This document shows positions 35,877 through 57,583 of a DNA stretch of 64,000 nt, in pieces; the stretch's first letter is position 1; the number at the start of each line of letters is the position of its first letter. Source of the stretch: Hyperoplus lanceolatus (lineage: Eukaryota; Chordata; Actinopteri; Uranoscopiformes; Ammodytidae); contig CM049404.1 of assembly GCA_026929865.2 (NCBI GenBank), positions 12,414,001 through 12,478,000 of the forward strand, in the 5' to 3' direction. The notes beneath the pieces were generated by a model. That model was not told where the DNA came from, searched no databases, and saw only the letters and a list, made by a program, of their open reading frames with translations. The position numbers and the translations under genes are program-made.

Positions 35877-36700
35877 AAAAGCTTTCAACCTGCCAAACCA
35901 CGGGTATGGCCCTTTAGTATCTTGAAACAGAAATGTAATATATTGATTGTGAATATAATATATAAGGTCATGATATGGTCATTGGATCACTATTGTATTG
36001 TATGAAGATGTTATGAAACTAAATCTCGCATGCATCTCTGTTGTTGTTTGTTGCAAGTTGTACATTTTACTGTTCGGTGTGTAATGATATTTGTAAGGTG
36101 TAACGTATTCTGTTAAGCTAATTCCATTGGATGTTGTCATATAATGACTCCCTTACTGTCCTGTGCTCTAGTGACCTATAGTATGTGAGTGTTGAAGATT
36201 TGTATAGCGTACAGTGTTCTTCCAGTTATGCACTTTGTCGGTGGTGGTATTCGAGGGATTTGGGGAGCTTTGCACAGATTTATGAGAATGATACAGGAAC
36301 AAAATGTTGTTTTTTTAATGTACAGTATGTTATAAAAATGGGAATGAAACTGACTCGGATTTAGTATTGATTGGTGGTGTTCTGCCGTATTCTGTATTTA
36401 CAGATTTTCCAAAATTGCCTCTATTTAATGGAAGCACAATTAAGGAACACAGCTGTCATGTTGATGAATCCTAAACTGGAAATGTTTGAACAAATATAAA
36501 TATACTATATATAAACATTTCAGAATCCTCTTAAACTAGTTTTCTTTTACTTTGAAGTTGTTTATATTGAATTAATTGTTCATTCGATCAGTTACAGTTT
36601 CTGTCATGTACAAGTAAAATTACAGTTTGACCTCAAACATTAACCAGAATTGCTATTCAGTGGTTTTTAACTAAAATCACACAGATGGGAATATACTACA

Positions 36701-39700
36701 TCAGTCATCCCATTCATCATCGTCTTCGTCTTCATCGCCACCCTCCTCTTCACTTTCATCTGAAAGAGAGGACAAATAGAAATGTGTTAAAAATGATAGA
36801 TTTTTTTTTTGCAGGCCCTTTTGGTTCACCTCTCCATTCGTGTAGGTAGGGGGTCATTACTGTTTAAAGATTTACCTGAGGAATGGATGGCTTTACTCCT
36901 CTTCTGCATGACCATCATGAGAGCACCAACGATGCCCTCGCTGGACTCTGGTGATGTAGGTGAAGCTGTGTCAGGACTCTCTACCACCTGTAACACACAC
37001 CAGCACAGGAGGAGAGCATGAACATCTGTTTGTAAATGATGTTGTACTGAAAAACACTGAGTTTTGTGGAGCTGATAGGCTTGATCAACTTTGTGTCAAC
37101 TCATTTGGCAATGGCTTGAATGTCACAAATTATTACGCACTATACGATCAAAACGTATGCCCCTTGTTGTGAAAAGAAAAGAAAAGTTGCTTTTACGTTT
37201 TTGAGCCTCTTCCCAAGGCGGATCTGATCCAAGAGCGCTCCTCTGCCGTCTCCTCCTCCTCCTCCAGAGGAAGGAGGGGCCGGTGGTGGAGGGCCAACAG
37301 GGACAGGAGGAGGAGGAGCGGGGAATTCTGCAGACATGAAGGCCTGGGCTGGAGGAGGTGGAGGGGGGGGAGGAGGACCTGACCCTCCTCCTCCTCTGCT
37401 GGGTGTGGAGGGGATGGGCGGAGGGGGGAAGCCCTTGGAGCGCTGCGGGCCGGAGGGCGGCGGAGGAGGGGGCAGGCCGTGGGAGGAGCTCGGGGGAGAG
37501 GAGATGTGATGAGAGGGTTTTGAGAGGTGAGACGGTGCAGAGTGTGCTGCAGGCGGTGGTAGAGGGCCCCCTCTGCTGGTTGGAGGAGGCGGGGGTGGCA
37601 GGCCTGCGCGGGCTGGGGTGTGTTGTGGGGACGGGCCCCCTCGAGGGGACTGGCCCGGGAGAGGGGGCAGAGGGCCAGAGCGGCCTCGCGGGGGAGGAGG
37701 GGTTGGAGCAGAGGGACTGGAGCCCGGCAGAGGAGGCAGGGCCCCTTGTCTTCCAGGTGGAGGTGGTGGACCTGTGGATGCAATGGACAGTTAATGTATG
37801 AATGTATTTCTACAATGTCTACTACATCTAGGTGTTTATTTTTTCAAAACCTTGTCTGCTTACGTCTGTGGGATATATAGGATATATATTTCTCCTTTAT
37901 AACAATCTTTAAATGATCTTAAGAGTATTTTTTTTTCTATACGCTGAATTCTAAATTCTGGAGAAAAAGGCAAGCAAGATTTTAACTCTGGCTTTATCCA
38001 ACATCTAAATATATTTAATGTAAATGATCAACTGGCAAAGATATCTATAAGTTACAAATGTTTATCCTATATACCATAATGAGGAGGACCAAGGTAAACA
38101 AGACTAACCTGGTGCATTCATCTCCCGTTTGACCGCCTCCATGCCTCCAGATTGCTCGATGACGTTATAGATGAGCTGCTGGGTCTGTTCGTCTTTCATC
38201 TCGTCTGCACCGATCCCCGCCTGAGAGAGCAGCTTCATCAGATCGGGGTCCAGGTTGTTGGGATCCCAGCCCACGTGACTAACATGCCTGATAGGAAGCA
38301 CACAAAAGGTGAGGCAGTTTTGGAATGACTATCTCAAGATATTAACCAAACTCCACTCTGTAACATCAAGGCCTTGTTCAATAAAAGGGGGAGTCAGCGA
38401 TTCTGGAGAATGCTTGTTGTCAAAATCACTTTTTTCTCAAAATCTGTGAATATCTCCTCATGATCCACTACCTGTCCATACTATGTGCGTGATCAACTCT
38501 TTTTTTGTGCTGATACACGGCCTAGGTCTCTGTAAACTGTGCTACGGTGGGCCCCCTCTGTTTACACACCCTTTACATACCCTTTGTTTGGATTCAAGTT
38601 TACAGAGCCTAGGCTGTGTATTAACACCAGATTTCTTTTTCAGTGCACACACAGAACACACAAGAATTGGATGGTGAGGAGAAGAACTGATTTTGACAAA
38701 GTGATTTTGACAACAAGCGTTTTCCAGAATCGCTGACTCACACACTCACTTGAATCCACTGGGGGCCCCTATGTCGGCTTTGGAGAGCTTGACCCCCTTC
38801 CCCTTCTTGTTCTTCTTGTCCTTTTTTCCTTTAAGAGCGGAGGAGGAACCGAGGGAGGGCATTGCTCGATAGCGTGAAGACTGGATATCTGGGTTTTGGA
38901 TGTCCACTGTGACCATGTGATGAGAGCCACCAGGTGATGCTTTTGGAGGAGATATAGCACGCATGCAGGTTGAATGGTTATTACTTTTTCATTTTATGCA
39001 AAATTGGTGATAGCAAAAGTTACAGTAGACATGTAAAGGTGGTGAAGCAGTAACGCACCTTTTTCAGGTGGATGTGGAGGCAGTGCACCTCTTTCTATAG
39101 TGACGGGAAACAGGAGAAGACAAAAAAATATCATAATTTCCTTGAAACTGTATGTAAGTGCTATTAAGATGTCAAGAAGTCTATTGCTATCTTACCACTA
39201 GGCGGCGGGGGGCGCTGTTTCTTCTCTGTCAACAAGAGGAGGAGAGAAACCATTTTCGCACATTACAATATTTATTCAGCTTAAATACAATTTTATGTTG
39301 TTTAAATGAGGAAGAAATAATTTTTTTTTATTTGAATTTCTGTGTAATGAACACTCTGCAGAAGTTACTTAAGGACGGACTCACATAACAAATATTCTAG
39401 ATTTAGTAGAAAGTCAGCCTCATTTAAGATTATTAAGAAACATTATAATCATTCAAATTGCAAACATATTAGCCCAATAATATTCATAGAAACATATTGG
39501 AGTTGCGTTAAACATATCTTTTATGCTTTTTCAAACTCTAAAAATACACATCAAAGTTGGGGCTATGACCTCACTGACCGTGGCGGTTGCTTCTTTGGCT
39601 GATTTTCACCTCAACTGCATTCAGAAAAGCTTCTGCCTCCTGTGTCTCAGCAAAGTTCAGTCCGACCTGACAATCCTGCATCGTGTGAGGAATGAACAAG

Positions 39701-40278
39701 CACTCACATTAAACAAAACAAATATATTTGTGACCTATATTGACAGTTTTAACACAAATAATGGCAGGCCTCAGTTCACACCATAAACATCAGTTACAGT
39801 AAATGAAGTTTGTCAGATGAGGTTGTGCTTACATCTGCAGCGAACGTATGGAAGTACGGCTGTTTGGAGGTGTATACAAGTTGGTTGTAGAGCTCCTGCT
39901 CCCAAACCAGCCTTGCAGTCTGTGGACAAATAATAAGTTAATGCATCGCTCCCTCAAAAAGAGTGCAGGAGGGTGAATAATCCAGTAACTTTTCACTTCA
40001 CAAGGCAAAGAACAGAGATGAGATCATCAGTCTATGATGGGCCTAAATATTATTGTGCAGCCTTGTAGTTGCATTCTTGGTGTAATGGCAGTACCATACC
40101 TTCAAGTCAAACAACCGTATGAAGTAGGAGCGCTGAGGGTTGTCCTTGATGAAGCACACCACTCCTGTGTGCTGCAGGCTCCACATGGATGGACTGTGAG
40201 GCAGGGCCATAAACAGCTGTGCTACTGCGGTGGCCATGGACTACACACACGCGCACGCACGCACGCACGCACGCACGC

Positions 40279-40370
<92 letters not shown>

Positions 40371-41168
40371 TTAACAGTTCAGCGCTGATATGGCACTTGG
40401 CTGAGTTTTATTGCAGTTTACATGTGAATTTACAGCTTTGTGGTGAGGGTTCACTTCCTTGTTTGCTTTCATTTGTTCAGGCAAGAAGTTAAAGCACTGT
40501 AGTGTCGTCACCAAGGCCATCAAAACGTGCAGCATGTGGTATTTATGTTCTGTTATGTCAATTTAACACAACTACTGTATAGCTGGAGGAAAGCCAGGAA
40601 CAAAGGCAACTTCTAGTTTTACTCCACTGCTACACTAAACACAACTACGGTGTCTAATTCTGACACCAGGGGAAGAAACGGCTCAGCCACCATTTCCTGT
40701 TACAGCTACCTCCTTTTTAAGATGACCTAATGGTAACAATTTGTTTTACACCACTTTAGCAATCATTTGGAGTAAATATGTCAAATTAAGACAATAATTC
40801 AATGTCCTTGAATACAGGAAACAAATAATATATATATATTAATAAATATTATTTTTAAACCATTAAAGGCAAGAATCTCGAGGGCTAAAACCATTTGCAT
40901 TTTTTATGTAGCAACCAGAATTACCTTATCTCATCTTTGATACCTTCTCCATTAACCTTCACAACAAACTCTTAAATAAGCAAGCACAAAAGTCAGAGCA
41001 AAAACAGCAGGATATCCCCCTCAACAGTGGGCCATATATCCATTCCCTGATCAGTTGAGAACTTACAGCACACCTTCTGCCCAGCAGCTCCTCCAACTTC
41101 TCATTCTCCTGTAGGCTAAGCAGAGAGCTGTGGGCGCTCCCGGCTTTAGTTTTAGATCCACGGCTCAT
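36701..41168 (-). CDS. was: Wiskott-Aldrich syndrome protein (WASP)
   Basis: Eleven coding exons join in frame: 41168-41067, 40240-40100, 39919-39833, 39675-39579, 39225-39196, 39094-39059, 38939-38750, 38287-38109, 37771-37197, 36987-36876 and 36759-36701, giving 535 residues (human WASP has 502). Parts in order: WH1 domain (about 20-142) with [20 protein letters not shown]; a Lys-rich basic patch ([13 protein letters not shown]); the CRIB/GBD ([16 protein letters not shown], about 220-240) with the regulatory Tyr of LIYNVIE; a polyproline region (about 288-455); one WH2 motif ([17 protein letters not shown]); the central helix ([17 protein letters not shown]); and the acidic end with DDDEWDD. 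A single WH2 motif indicates WASP, since N-WASP has two. WASP couples Cdc42 to Arp2/3 actin branching, mainly in blood cells. The acceptor of coding exon 2 directly abuts a TG microsatellite. Confidence 0.96.
38391..38739. mobile_element. Foldback MITE in a was intron
   Basis: Both ends carry inverted copies of about 40 bp: GAGTCAGCGATTCTGGA at the left and its mirror at the right, continuing through CTTGTTGTCAAAATCACT. The centre has a second inverted pair, CCTAGG-CTCTGTAAACT-like. Total length is 349 bp without coding capacity. The right terminus lies 10 bp from was coding exon 7 (donor at 38749). No clear target duplication was seen. Confidence 0.75.
40243..40368. repeat. (CA)n/(GCAC)n tract abutting a was splice acceptor
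   Basis: 126 bp of alternating purine-pyrimidine repeat, GCAC-rich near the exon and pure CA further away. Seen on the was sense strand it is a TG/TGCG tract that ends in GTGTGTAG directly before coding exon 2 (40240). Confidence 0.97.
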
Positions 41169-43296
41169 GGTCCTCCTGTAACAAAGCTAGCAGTTTGTCT
41201 TACATTAATGTGAACAGCATTTGAAGCCTCCACCCTCTACTCTGTCAGAATACTGAAGCTCTTCAGGCAAGGAAGTTTCTCTTCTCTGTTCTGTGCACAC
41301 ATCAACTCACAGCAGGAAACGGCCGACCGCACTTCTCTAACCCCCACTTTTCTTCTTTCTCTCAGACGCAGTGCCCGAATTAATGTGTTACTTCCATTTT
41401 CAGAGGGAGGCAGTGCACTATGGCACTTCTCCTGCTGCGGGTACACTAATTTTTTTTCACAACCACAGGGACAATTTATGAGTGTACTTAACGTTTTATC
41501 TAGATTATAAATGACTTAAAAGCTCTGTACAAATCAACACATTTTATTAACAGGTACAATTCTAATTAATTTAAAAATGTACAAGAGGAATAACAGTCAA
41601 AATATATTTTAGTCGAATTTAGTCGAAGAAAGAAAATAAAAACAGACTCCATTTATTTTAACTTAAAAAAAATAATGAACAGTTTGTGGGACTGCTACAA
41701 TAGACACAGCATTTTTAATACTTGATTCCTTTCCTTATGTACAAAGTCTTATTGGCCTTTGCCCGGACATGTTCAAATGCAATACAATGGTTCTTCTTTG
41801 GTTTGCAACTAGGAATTCCTTCAGGAATACATACGTCTGTTGACTCACAATTGATTGTCAGTAACTTTCTGTTTTGACCTACATTGATAGCAGCTGAACA
41901 CCAGAAATTATTCATAGCAAATAGGTCACATCAGACTCATTTTTAAAAATGAGCACCATTACAAAAGTCATGTTATACGACAGAGAAGATTCATGAAAAA
42001 ACACTTTCACAACATTGATTGATTACACTCCATGTATAAATCATTCAAAATGGTGTTCCGGTAGATGCGATGAAGTCATGCTATGTGTATGTTGTGTTTG
42101 TGCAACATCCTTAATGGTCATAAAGGTCAAGACTACACTAAGTATTGTTTGATGAATGATAAAACTGATCCTCTTGCATGTGTACCTCACCTGTGTCCTC
42201 CCTCTCAAGCAAAGCAGTCTTATGTGGAACAGGAGGCTTTTTATAATTCATGATGTCCATGTGTAAGAATTTAAGGAGGGTAGTATGATCTTTCCGGTAA
42301 TGTGTGTTCTGTAGATGTATAGTGTTGTACTAGGACTGTATATTGTTGTTATTTAATTGATATATGGATAAATTAATAAGATACATTTGAAATGTAAATA
42401 GTATTTGGCCAAATGCAGTTTTGTGTGTTTAAAAGATCTCCCCCGCTAATGGTTTGATCCACCTTAATTAGTTGGTGGGAGGGTATTTAATTAAATGTTG
42501 GGCTGTTTGAAGGTGATTTTGCCTTTGTTTGTCACTGTTGCACATGGTGCTTAAATATATGACCACACAAGGCCAAACAGATCTCTGCCTGAGCCTCCTC
42601 ACTTAATCCATATTTAAAGGCCAACCTTCACAGTAGATTTGAAAGATTAGTGTGTCACTGCAGTCTAACCCCTCACTGGTCATATTTAAGAATTTTGGAA
42701 CAACATTGCACTAACAGATCCGTCCTAAAAGAGCAATGAAGTAGCAAACGATGAATTAAAAAAATTTAAATGTTGTCTTTTTTCCATAAAATAAACTGCT
42801 GTGGAAAGGATATGAGTGCCTTGCGACACTATCACATTGTAACATCAGAGACGGTAGGGAAGTAGATTGTTTTGGCAGTGACTGAGCTGTTCCACAGAAC
42901 CGTACACATCCATACTCCAAAAGGGGATTTCCATTTGAGTAATGCTCTTCCCATTCGTTTTTTTTCTGTTTCTTTTTTTGCTGCCTTTTGTACACATACC
43001 TCCAAACAACATCATTAAATAGCTGTGACATAGCTTGGATTCAGTCAGAACACACTGCTTTGTATTCTCATGACACTGGGTTCTGTCCTCCATTAAAGGA
43101 TATTGTGTCTGCTCCCTTGACATGACAAAAGCCCTTTTTTTTTATTTTTTTAGGGGGGGGGTTCTTCACATATCCCTTCGTCTCGTGCAGTCACACGCTC
43201 CTGTTTTGCTTTGGAAGAGACCTTTGCAGATCTATGGGTAATTTAATAACAGGGAGAGCTTTGGTTGGCATTCAGTCTGTTCAGTGATGGCGGCTG
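41169..43296. other. Intergenic region between was and slc38a5
   Basis: It holds the was promoter and 5' UTR at its left and the slc38a5 3' UTR at its right. No TATA box, exon, RNA gene or mobile element was recognised with confidence. The stretch is AT-rich throughout. Confidence 0.5.
43141..43146 (-). promoter_or_regulatory. slc38a5 polyadenylation signal
   Basis: AATAAA on the minus strand, about 150 bp after the slc38a5 stop codon. Its surroundings are A-rich on that strand, so a longer 3' UTR remains possible. Confidence 0.4.
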
Positions 43297-53454
<10,158 letters not shown>

Positions 53455-55747
53455 GCTGATCGCTGGGGGTGGTGACTTGGGAGACTTTTAAGATCTACTC
53501 TTGCTGGACTGAAAGAATCCTATGGAAAAACCCCACCTGGCTGGAAGCAAAGAAAAAGAAAATAATTTATTTTGATGATAAACGTCCTTAACATCTGCCA
53601 TTGTTTATGGAACTTTAATGTCAGCTGGCATTGTTTTGTACATATGACCTCATTCACTGATCCTGCCAACTTTCCATTACTTACTAACTTACTCAGGAAA
53701 ACCTGCAGGCAGTTGTGACGCCAGCACGTGTCTTTAACTGTTTTACATTGCTTCCGTTGTATGCATCACCCTTAACTAACAAGTAAAGACAAGATCTGAA
53801 ATCCCAAGAACCTATATGGATGTATTAATTACATAAATACTGTATATGGATTTATGATATACTTTTGTAAGATGGATCAAAGGCGTTGTCTCTGGTCTGC
53901 ATTAAAATAAATATTATGTTAGGGTGGCAGACTGGAGAAGGGTTTTGATTGTCATCCAGGGACATTCGAGCGCAAGGCACTTTCTCCAGAACACACAGCT
54001 GCTACAAACCTGCTGCTAAATACAGATCCTGTGGATGACATGTGACTTTATCATGTTTTCTGTTTGCATTATATTTGATGTCATAACAGTGTTGTTCTTG
54101 ATTTGTGCCTTGTAAGGTCACTCCGGCCCTATCGCTACATATCTTACTTTTTATTACTTCTTAAGTATTATTTTTTTAACCTAGTATTTCTAAACCCTTT
54201 ATGGCTTTCCGTTAGTACTTGTATATGCCAAAGCTGGTCTCTGGGAGTCCATCATCTATATATCTGTAAATATGACACTATTAAATAATACTTGTGCTGG
54301 AACAGATTGAAGCCACAACTATCAAGAAACAAAAACAGAAAATGCTATGTGGCATTCAAAAAGGCAGACCTACTGTATATTTATAAAGTATAAAGTACAG
54401 ATGCACCACTGTAATTTATCCACCTTCCAAAGACAACAGTACCATTGCCTTTCATGTTGCTTTACTGTTTTGGCAGTGCTTGAATCTGGACTTCTACTCC
54501 CTACTTTAGATATGAGAAATAAAAACTTCCAGATCGCTACGGTAGTTCACAACATGATATTCCAGTGAAAGAGAGGGGCACTTCTGTTGTGGGATGTCTG
54601 TCTAAAGCTTGTGTGACATGAAAGGCAACTGTTGTCAGAGGACTTATGTTGCTCTAATCTGCTGTGGGCAACCACACAAAGCTGGCAGGCACCGACTCTG
54701 GGAATGAGCACACGTCGGCTCTCCTGCCATAGGGGTCATGGGATACTTTCCCTGTCTGTGGGTCAGCCTGTCCTCTGGATTTGTTCACATAAGACCCCTT
54801 GAGGACTCACTCACACTGCATTGTGCCATTCCTGAAGAGTTTTCACACAAAACCAGATTCTTTTTGTGTTTCCTACGCTTGTCAATGAACAGTTCTGTTG
54901 ATGCACAAGAATCCATCCCTACAGTTCAGCAGTGGGCCACAGAGATACACAAAGGGTTGTTCTTGTGTAAATGCTACTATTTTGTCTAAATACAGAGTGG
55001 CCTTTTCCATGCATTGTGGCCTCAGGTCAACTTTGGTTAGAGAAACTTTCTTTAGCTACATACCAAGAGACTTTCCCACGACCTGGGGCCAATGCACGTA
55101 ACCCACAGAGCATAGACTAAACGTCAGGAATATTTGGTATTCTAACTTCCACAAAAAGCCAGTTTGGAAGGAGGTCACATTGTAAATGGCCAATTTTTAC
55201 AATTTGGGACATGCTTTGCATTTTCTCATGGAGTAGTTGGGGGCACTAGACAAACCTGGTTAACTAGAAACGTGTTGGATATTTTTACTTGTGAATATAG
55301 CTGCTCGTACACAGTGGAAACAGTCAAAATGAGTAGAAATAAAAAAATAAATAAAAAAAATCTTGCTCCCGCACTTTCCATCTATCTATACAACCATCTC
55401 TCCAAGACCCTGATCCCATTGAACCTTTGAATGGGGTATTAGCATTTGTATATCACATTTCACATCTCTATAATAACATTGTCAATAAACAACCCAATTA
55501 TGAGTTACACACAGTAGATAATAACTGTAGTTTTACTATCCAGCAGAGCACACCACATGGCTCTTGTCTGACGCAAGACCAGCTCACTATTGACAGTAGC
55601 CCTTCCCTTCTCCTCCTCAACATCTAAAATACAAGGCCACGGATACACACACACACCCGTTCACTTACCCTGATGATCAAGAACAAGGCTAGTTTTCTTT
55701 TCTGGATATTGACAGAATAAATCCTAGGCAAGAAGTTCTCTTCCAAT

Positions 55748-55788
<41 letters not shown>

Positions 55789-56460
55789 TCTTTATATATA
55801 TATAGAGCTTTTTTCTTAGGAGTCTCTCCAAGCCTCCTTGTAGTGAAGAGAGGAGAGAGTGAGAGAGATTAGAGGCTGTGGAGGGAGGGAGGAAGCGGGA
55901 AATGGGAACACCCATACTTAACCCTTTGTTAAACCAGTTACAGGTGGTGTCAATTTTTTCGGTGGGACTCTATGGATGCACTCACCAGGTGTCTACTGAC
56001 AAACGTGTCAATACTAGTGTCCGAACAAAGGACATGGACAGCATGGTCATTATTTTTCAGAGACAGTCTACAGTTCAAGGCTGCAGCTAATCCCAGGAAC
56101 CAATCAAATCAACAGGGCTTCTGGGGTTCATACTATAGGCTAATTACTGTGTGATAATAGCCTATGACAGTATAGAGGTGGGGCGCAGTGGGGGTCATCT
56201 GAGGGGGGTTTCTGCTACAGCATGGTCCGGCACAGACTCACTAACTGACAGTTTGCATCCTGCCGGAAGTCATAGTGATGGTAATTAGCTTAGGAGCTAA
56301 GTGCCTTTTTTAAGATTGCTTACATGTGATGGTGCTTAAGAGTGGACACATTGTGCATGCGTACTGTACAAGTCACTGTGCACATGATCCAGAACAAGCA
56401 GTAAGACCTGAACTGACCACATAGCAATACAAATGATCAAAACCTAAAACATGACATATA
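53455..56460. other. Upstream flank of slc38a5
   Basis: It contains the slc38a5 5' UTR and promoter, neither of which could be delimited. There is a (TA)n tract at 55750-55784. No other exon, RNA gene or clear mobile element was recognised. Confidence 0.45.
55750..55784. repeat. (TA)n microsatellite
   Basis: TA array of about 35 bases, continued by TATAAATATC and a second short TATATATA run. Confidence 0.95.
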
Positions 56461-57583
56461 GGGGAAGGTGGGGTGATTTGTGCAACTTTTTACTCAAAGT
56501 GATTTTAAAGTGAGGCCTTGACAGTTATGTCTCCAACTCAAATATGTACATATATTTCAGGATGTTGTGCATCCCTGGCAATAAAAACTTTGGATCTGGA
56601 ATAAACTGTTTAAGAAATATAGCTTTCGGAAAAAAAGTTGTCTTGTCGCACAAATCACCCACGTAGTGGGGTGATTTGTGCGTCATTGTGTCACAATGAC
56701 AAAGTCACCATCATCATCTTTCTGGCCATCTGAACTCTCATCAGTGGTGTCGTTAAGTGGAATTGAGATGTCACTCTCTCCTGAGCTACTGTAGACTATC
56801 ACTTTCTTTTGGTGACCAGCGTATACAGCCATGCCACTGGCACAACTCTCAGAAATGTACTTTGCACTAGTTGCTCCGTGCTTGTGGAACCAACTGCCAC
56901 CTGACAAATGTGATTCCCCCTACATTTCTGCCTTTAAATCAAGGCTCAAAACCCATATGTACACCCTGGTGTTTCCTCCCCATTAACCTCTGCACTACTT
57001 ACTTACCTCTGCACTACTATCTGTGTTTATGTGGATGTATGGGCTTTACGTCTTTTATTTTGGTTATTGTTATTTTACCTTCATTGTTTACCTACTGAAT
57101 GCACTATGTACAGCACTTTGGACAGTGCAAACTGTCATAAATGTGCTTTTATAAATACATTTTACTTACTTACTTACTTATAACTCACCCAGGCCCTTGC
57201 GCACAAATCACCCCATCCCCAGAATTTTGGATAATAGGCATGATGCAGCAATTTAGGGTTGACATTGTGCTAACTATATAGACTCAAAGTGTAGCATACC
57301 AAAGCACTAAAACATGTGTCAAATGTTTTCAAACGTGTCTATAATTGTTCAGACACAATAATCAAAAAACCTTGATCATGGAAATTTTACTTTGAAAGGC
57401 AAAACACAGTTTTTTGAGCTTAAATGTGCTTATATCTTATTCCTTGTGTCTCCCTTCTTTACAGGATGAGTCAAATGGATGGCTCTTCTTAAATATGTGG
57501 TCACATTTCCAATTTCTTCCACGGTTTTCTAGAAACAAGGGGTTTTGCAACTTCCAAAATGCACAAATCACCCCACCTTCCCC
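56461..57583. mobile_element. TIR element with GGGGAAGGTGGGGTG ends, carrying an inserted LINE piece
   Basis: Perfect inverted ends of at least 24 bp begin GGGGAAGGTGGGGTGATTTG. TA lies on both outer sides (56459-56460 and 57584-57585), as in Tc1/mariner-type insertion. The terminal GGTGATTTGTGC word recurs inside as a near-palindrome around 56647-56683 and again near 57199. A LINE 3' fragment interrupts the element at about 56850-57181. No transposase was recognised. Confidence 0.75.
56850..57181 (+). mobile_element. Truncated LINE (L2/CR1-like) 3' end
   Basis: Despite frameshifts the sequence recalls the end of a LINE reverse transcriptase ORF (tryptophan-less LWNQLP-like start, then FKSRLKTH-like codons near 56935-56960). 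A 3' region with CAGCACTTTGGACAGTGCAA and AATGTGCTTTTATAAATA follows, ending in ACTT repeats (57164-57180). It is 5'-truncated in the usual way for a LINE copy. The family assignment is tentative. Confidence 0.6.

Larger units (their letters stand above)
34012..36700. other. Region between the convergent semaphorin and was genes
   Basis: The 3' UTRs of the convergent semaphorin and was genes must both lie here. Two TIR elements (34266-35309 and 35622-35876) occupy about half of it. AATAAA hexamers occur inside the first one (near 34546). No further exon or RNA gene was recognised. Confidence 0.55.

Noticed and set aside
37193..37801. Open frames of 147 and 196 residues in the was proline-rich exon
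   Set aside because: They are out-of-frame and antisense readings of the GC-rich polyproline exon; the true frame joins neighbouring was exons in phase.
56683..56907. Minus-strand 74-residue frame rich in acidic and Ser residues
   Set aside because: It lies inside a TIR element and LINE fragment and shows no recognisable domain, although a relic of a transposon-encoded protein cannot be ruled out.
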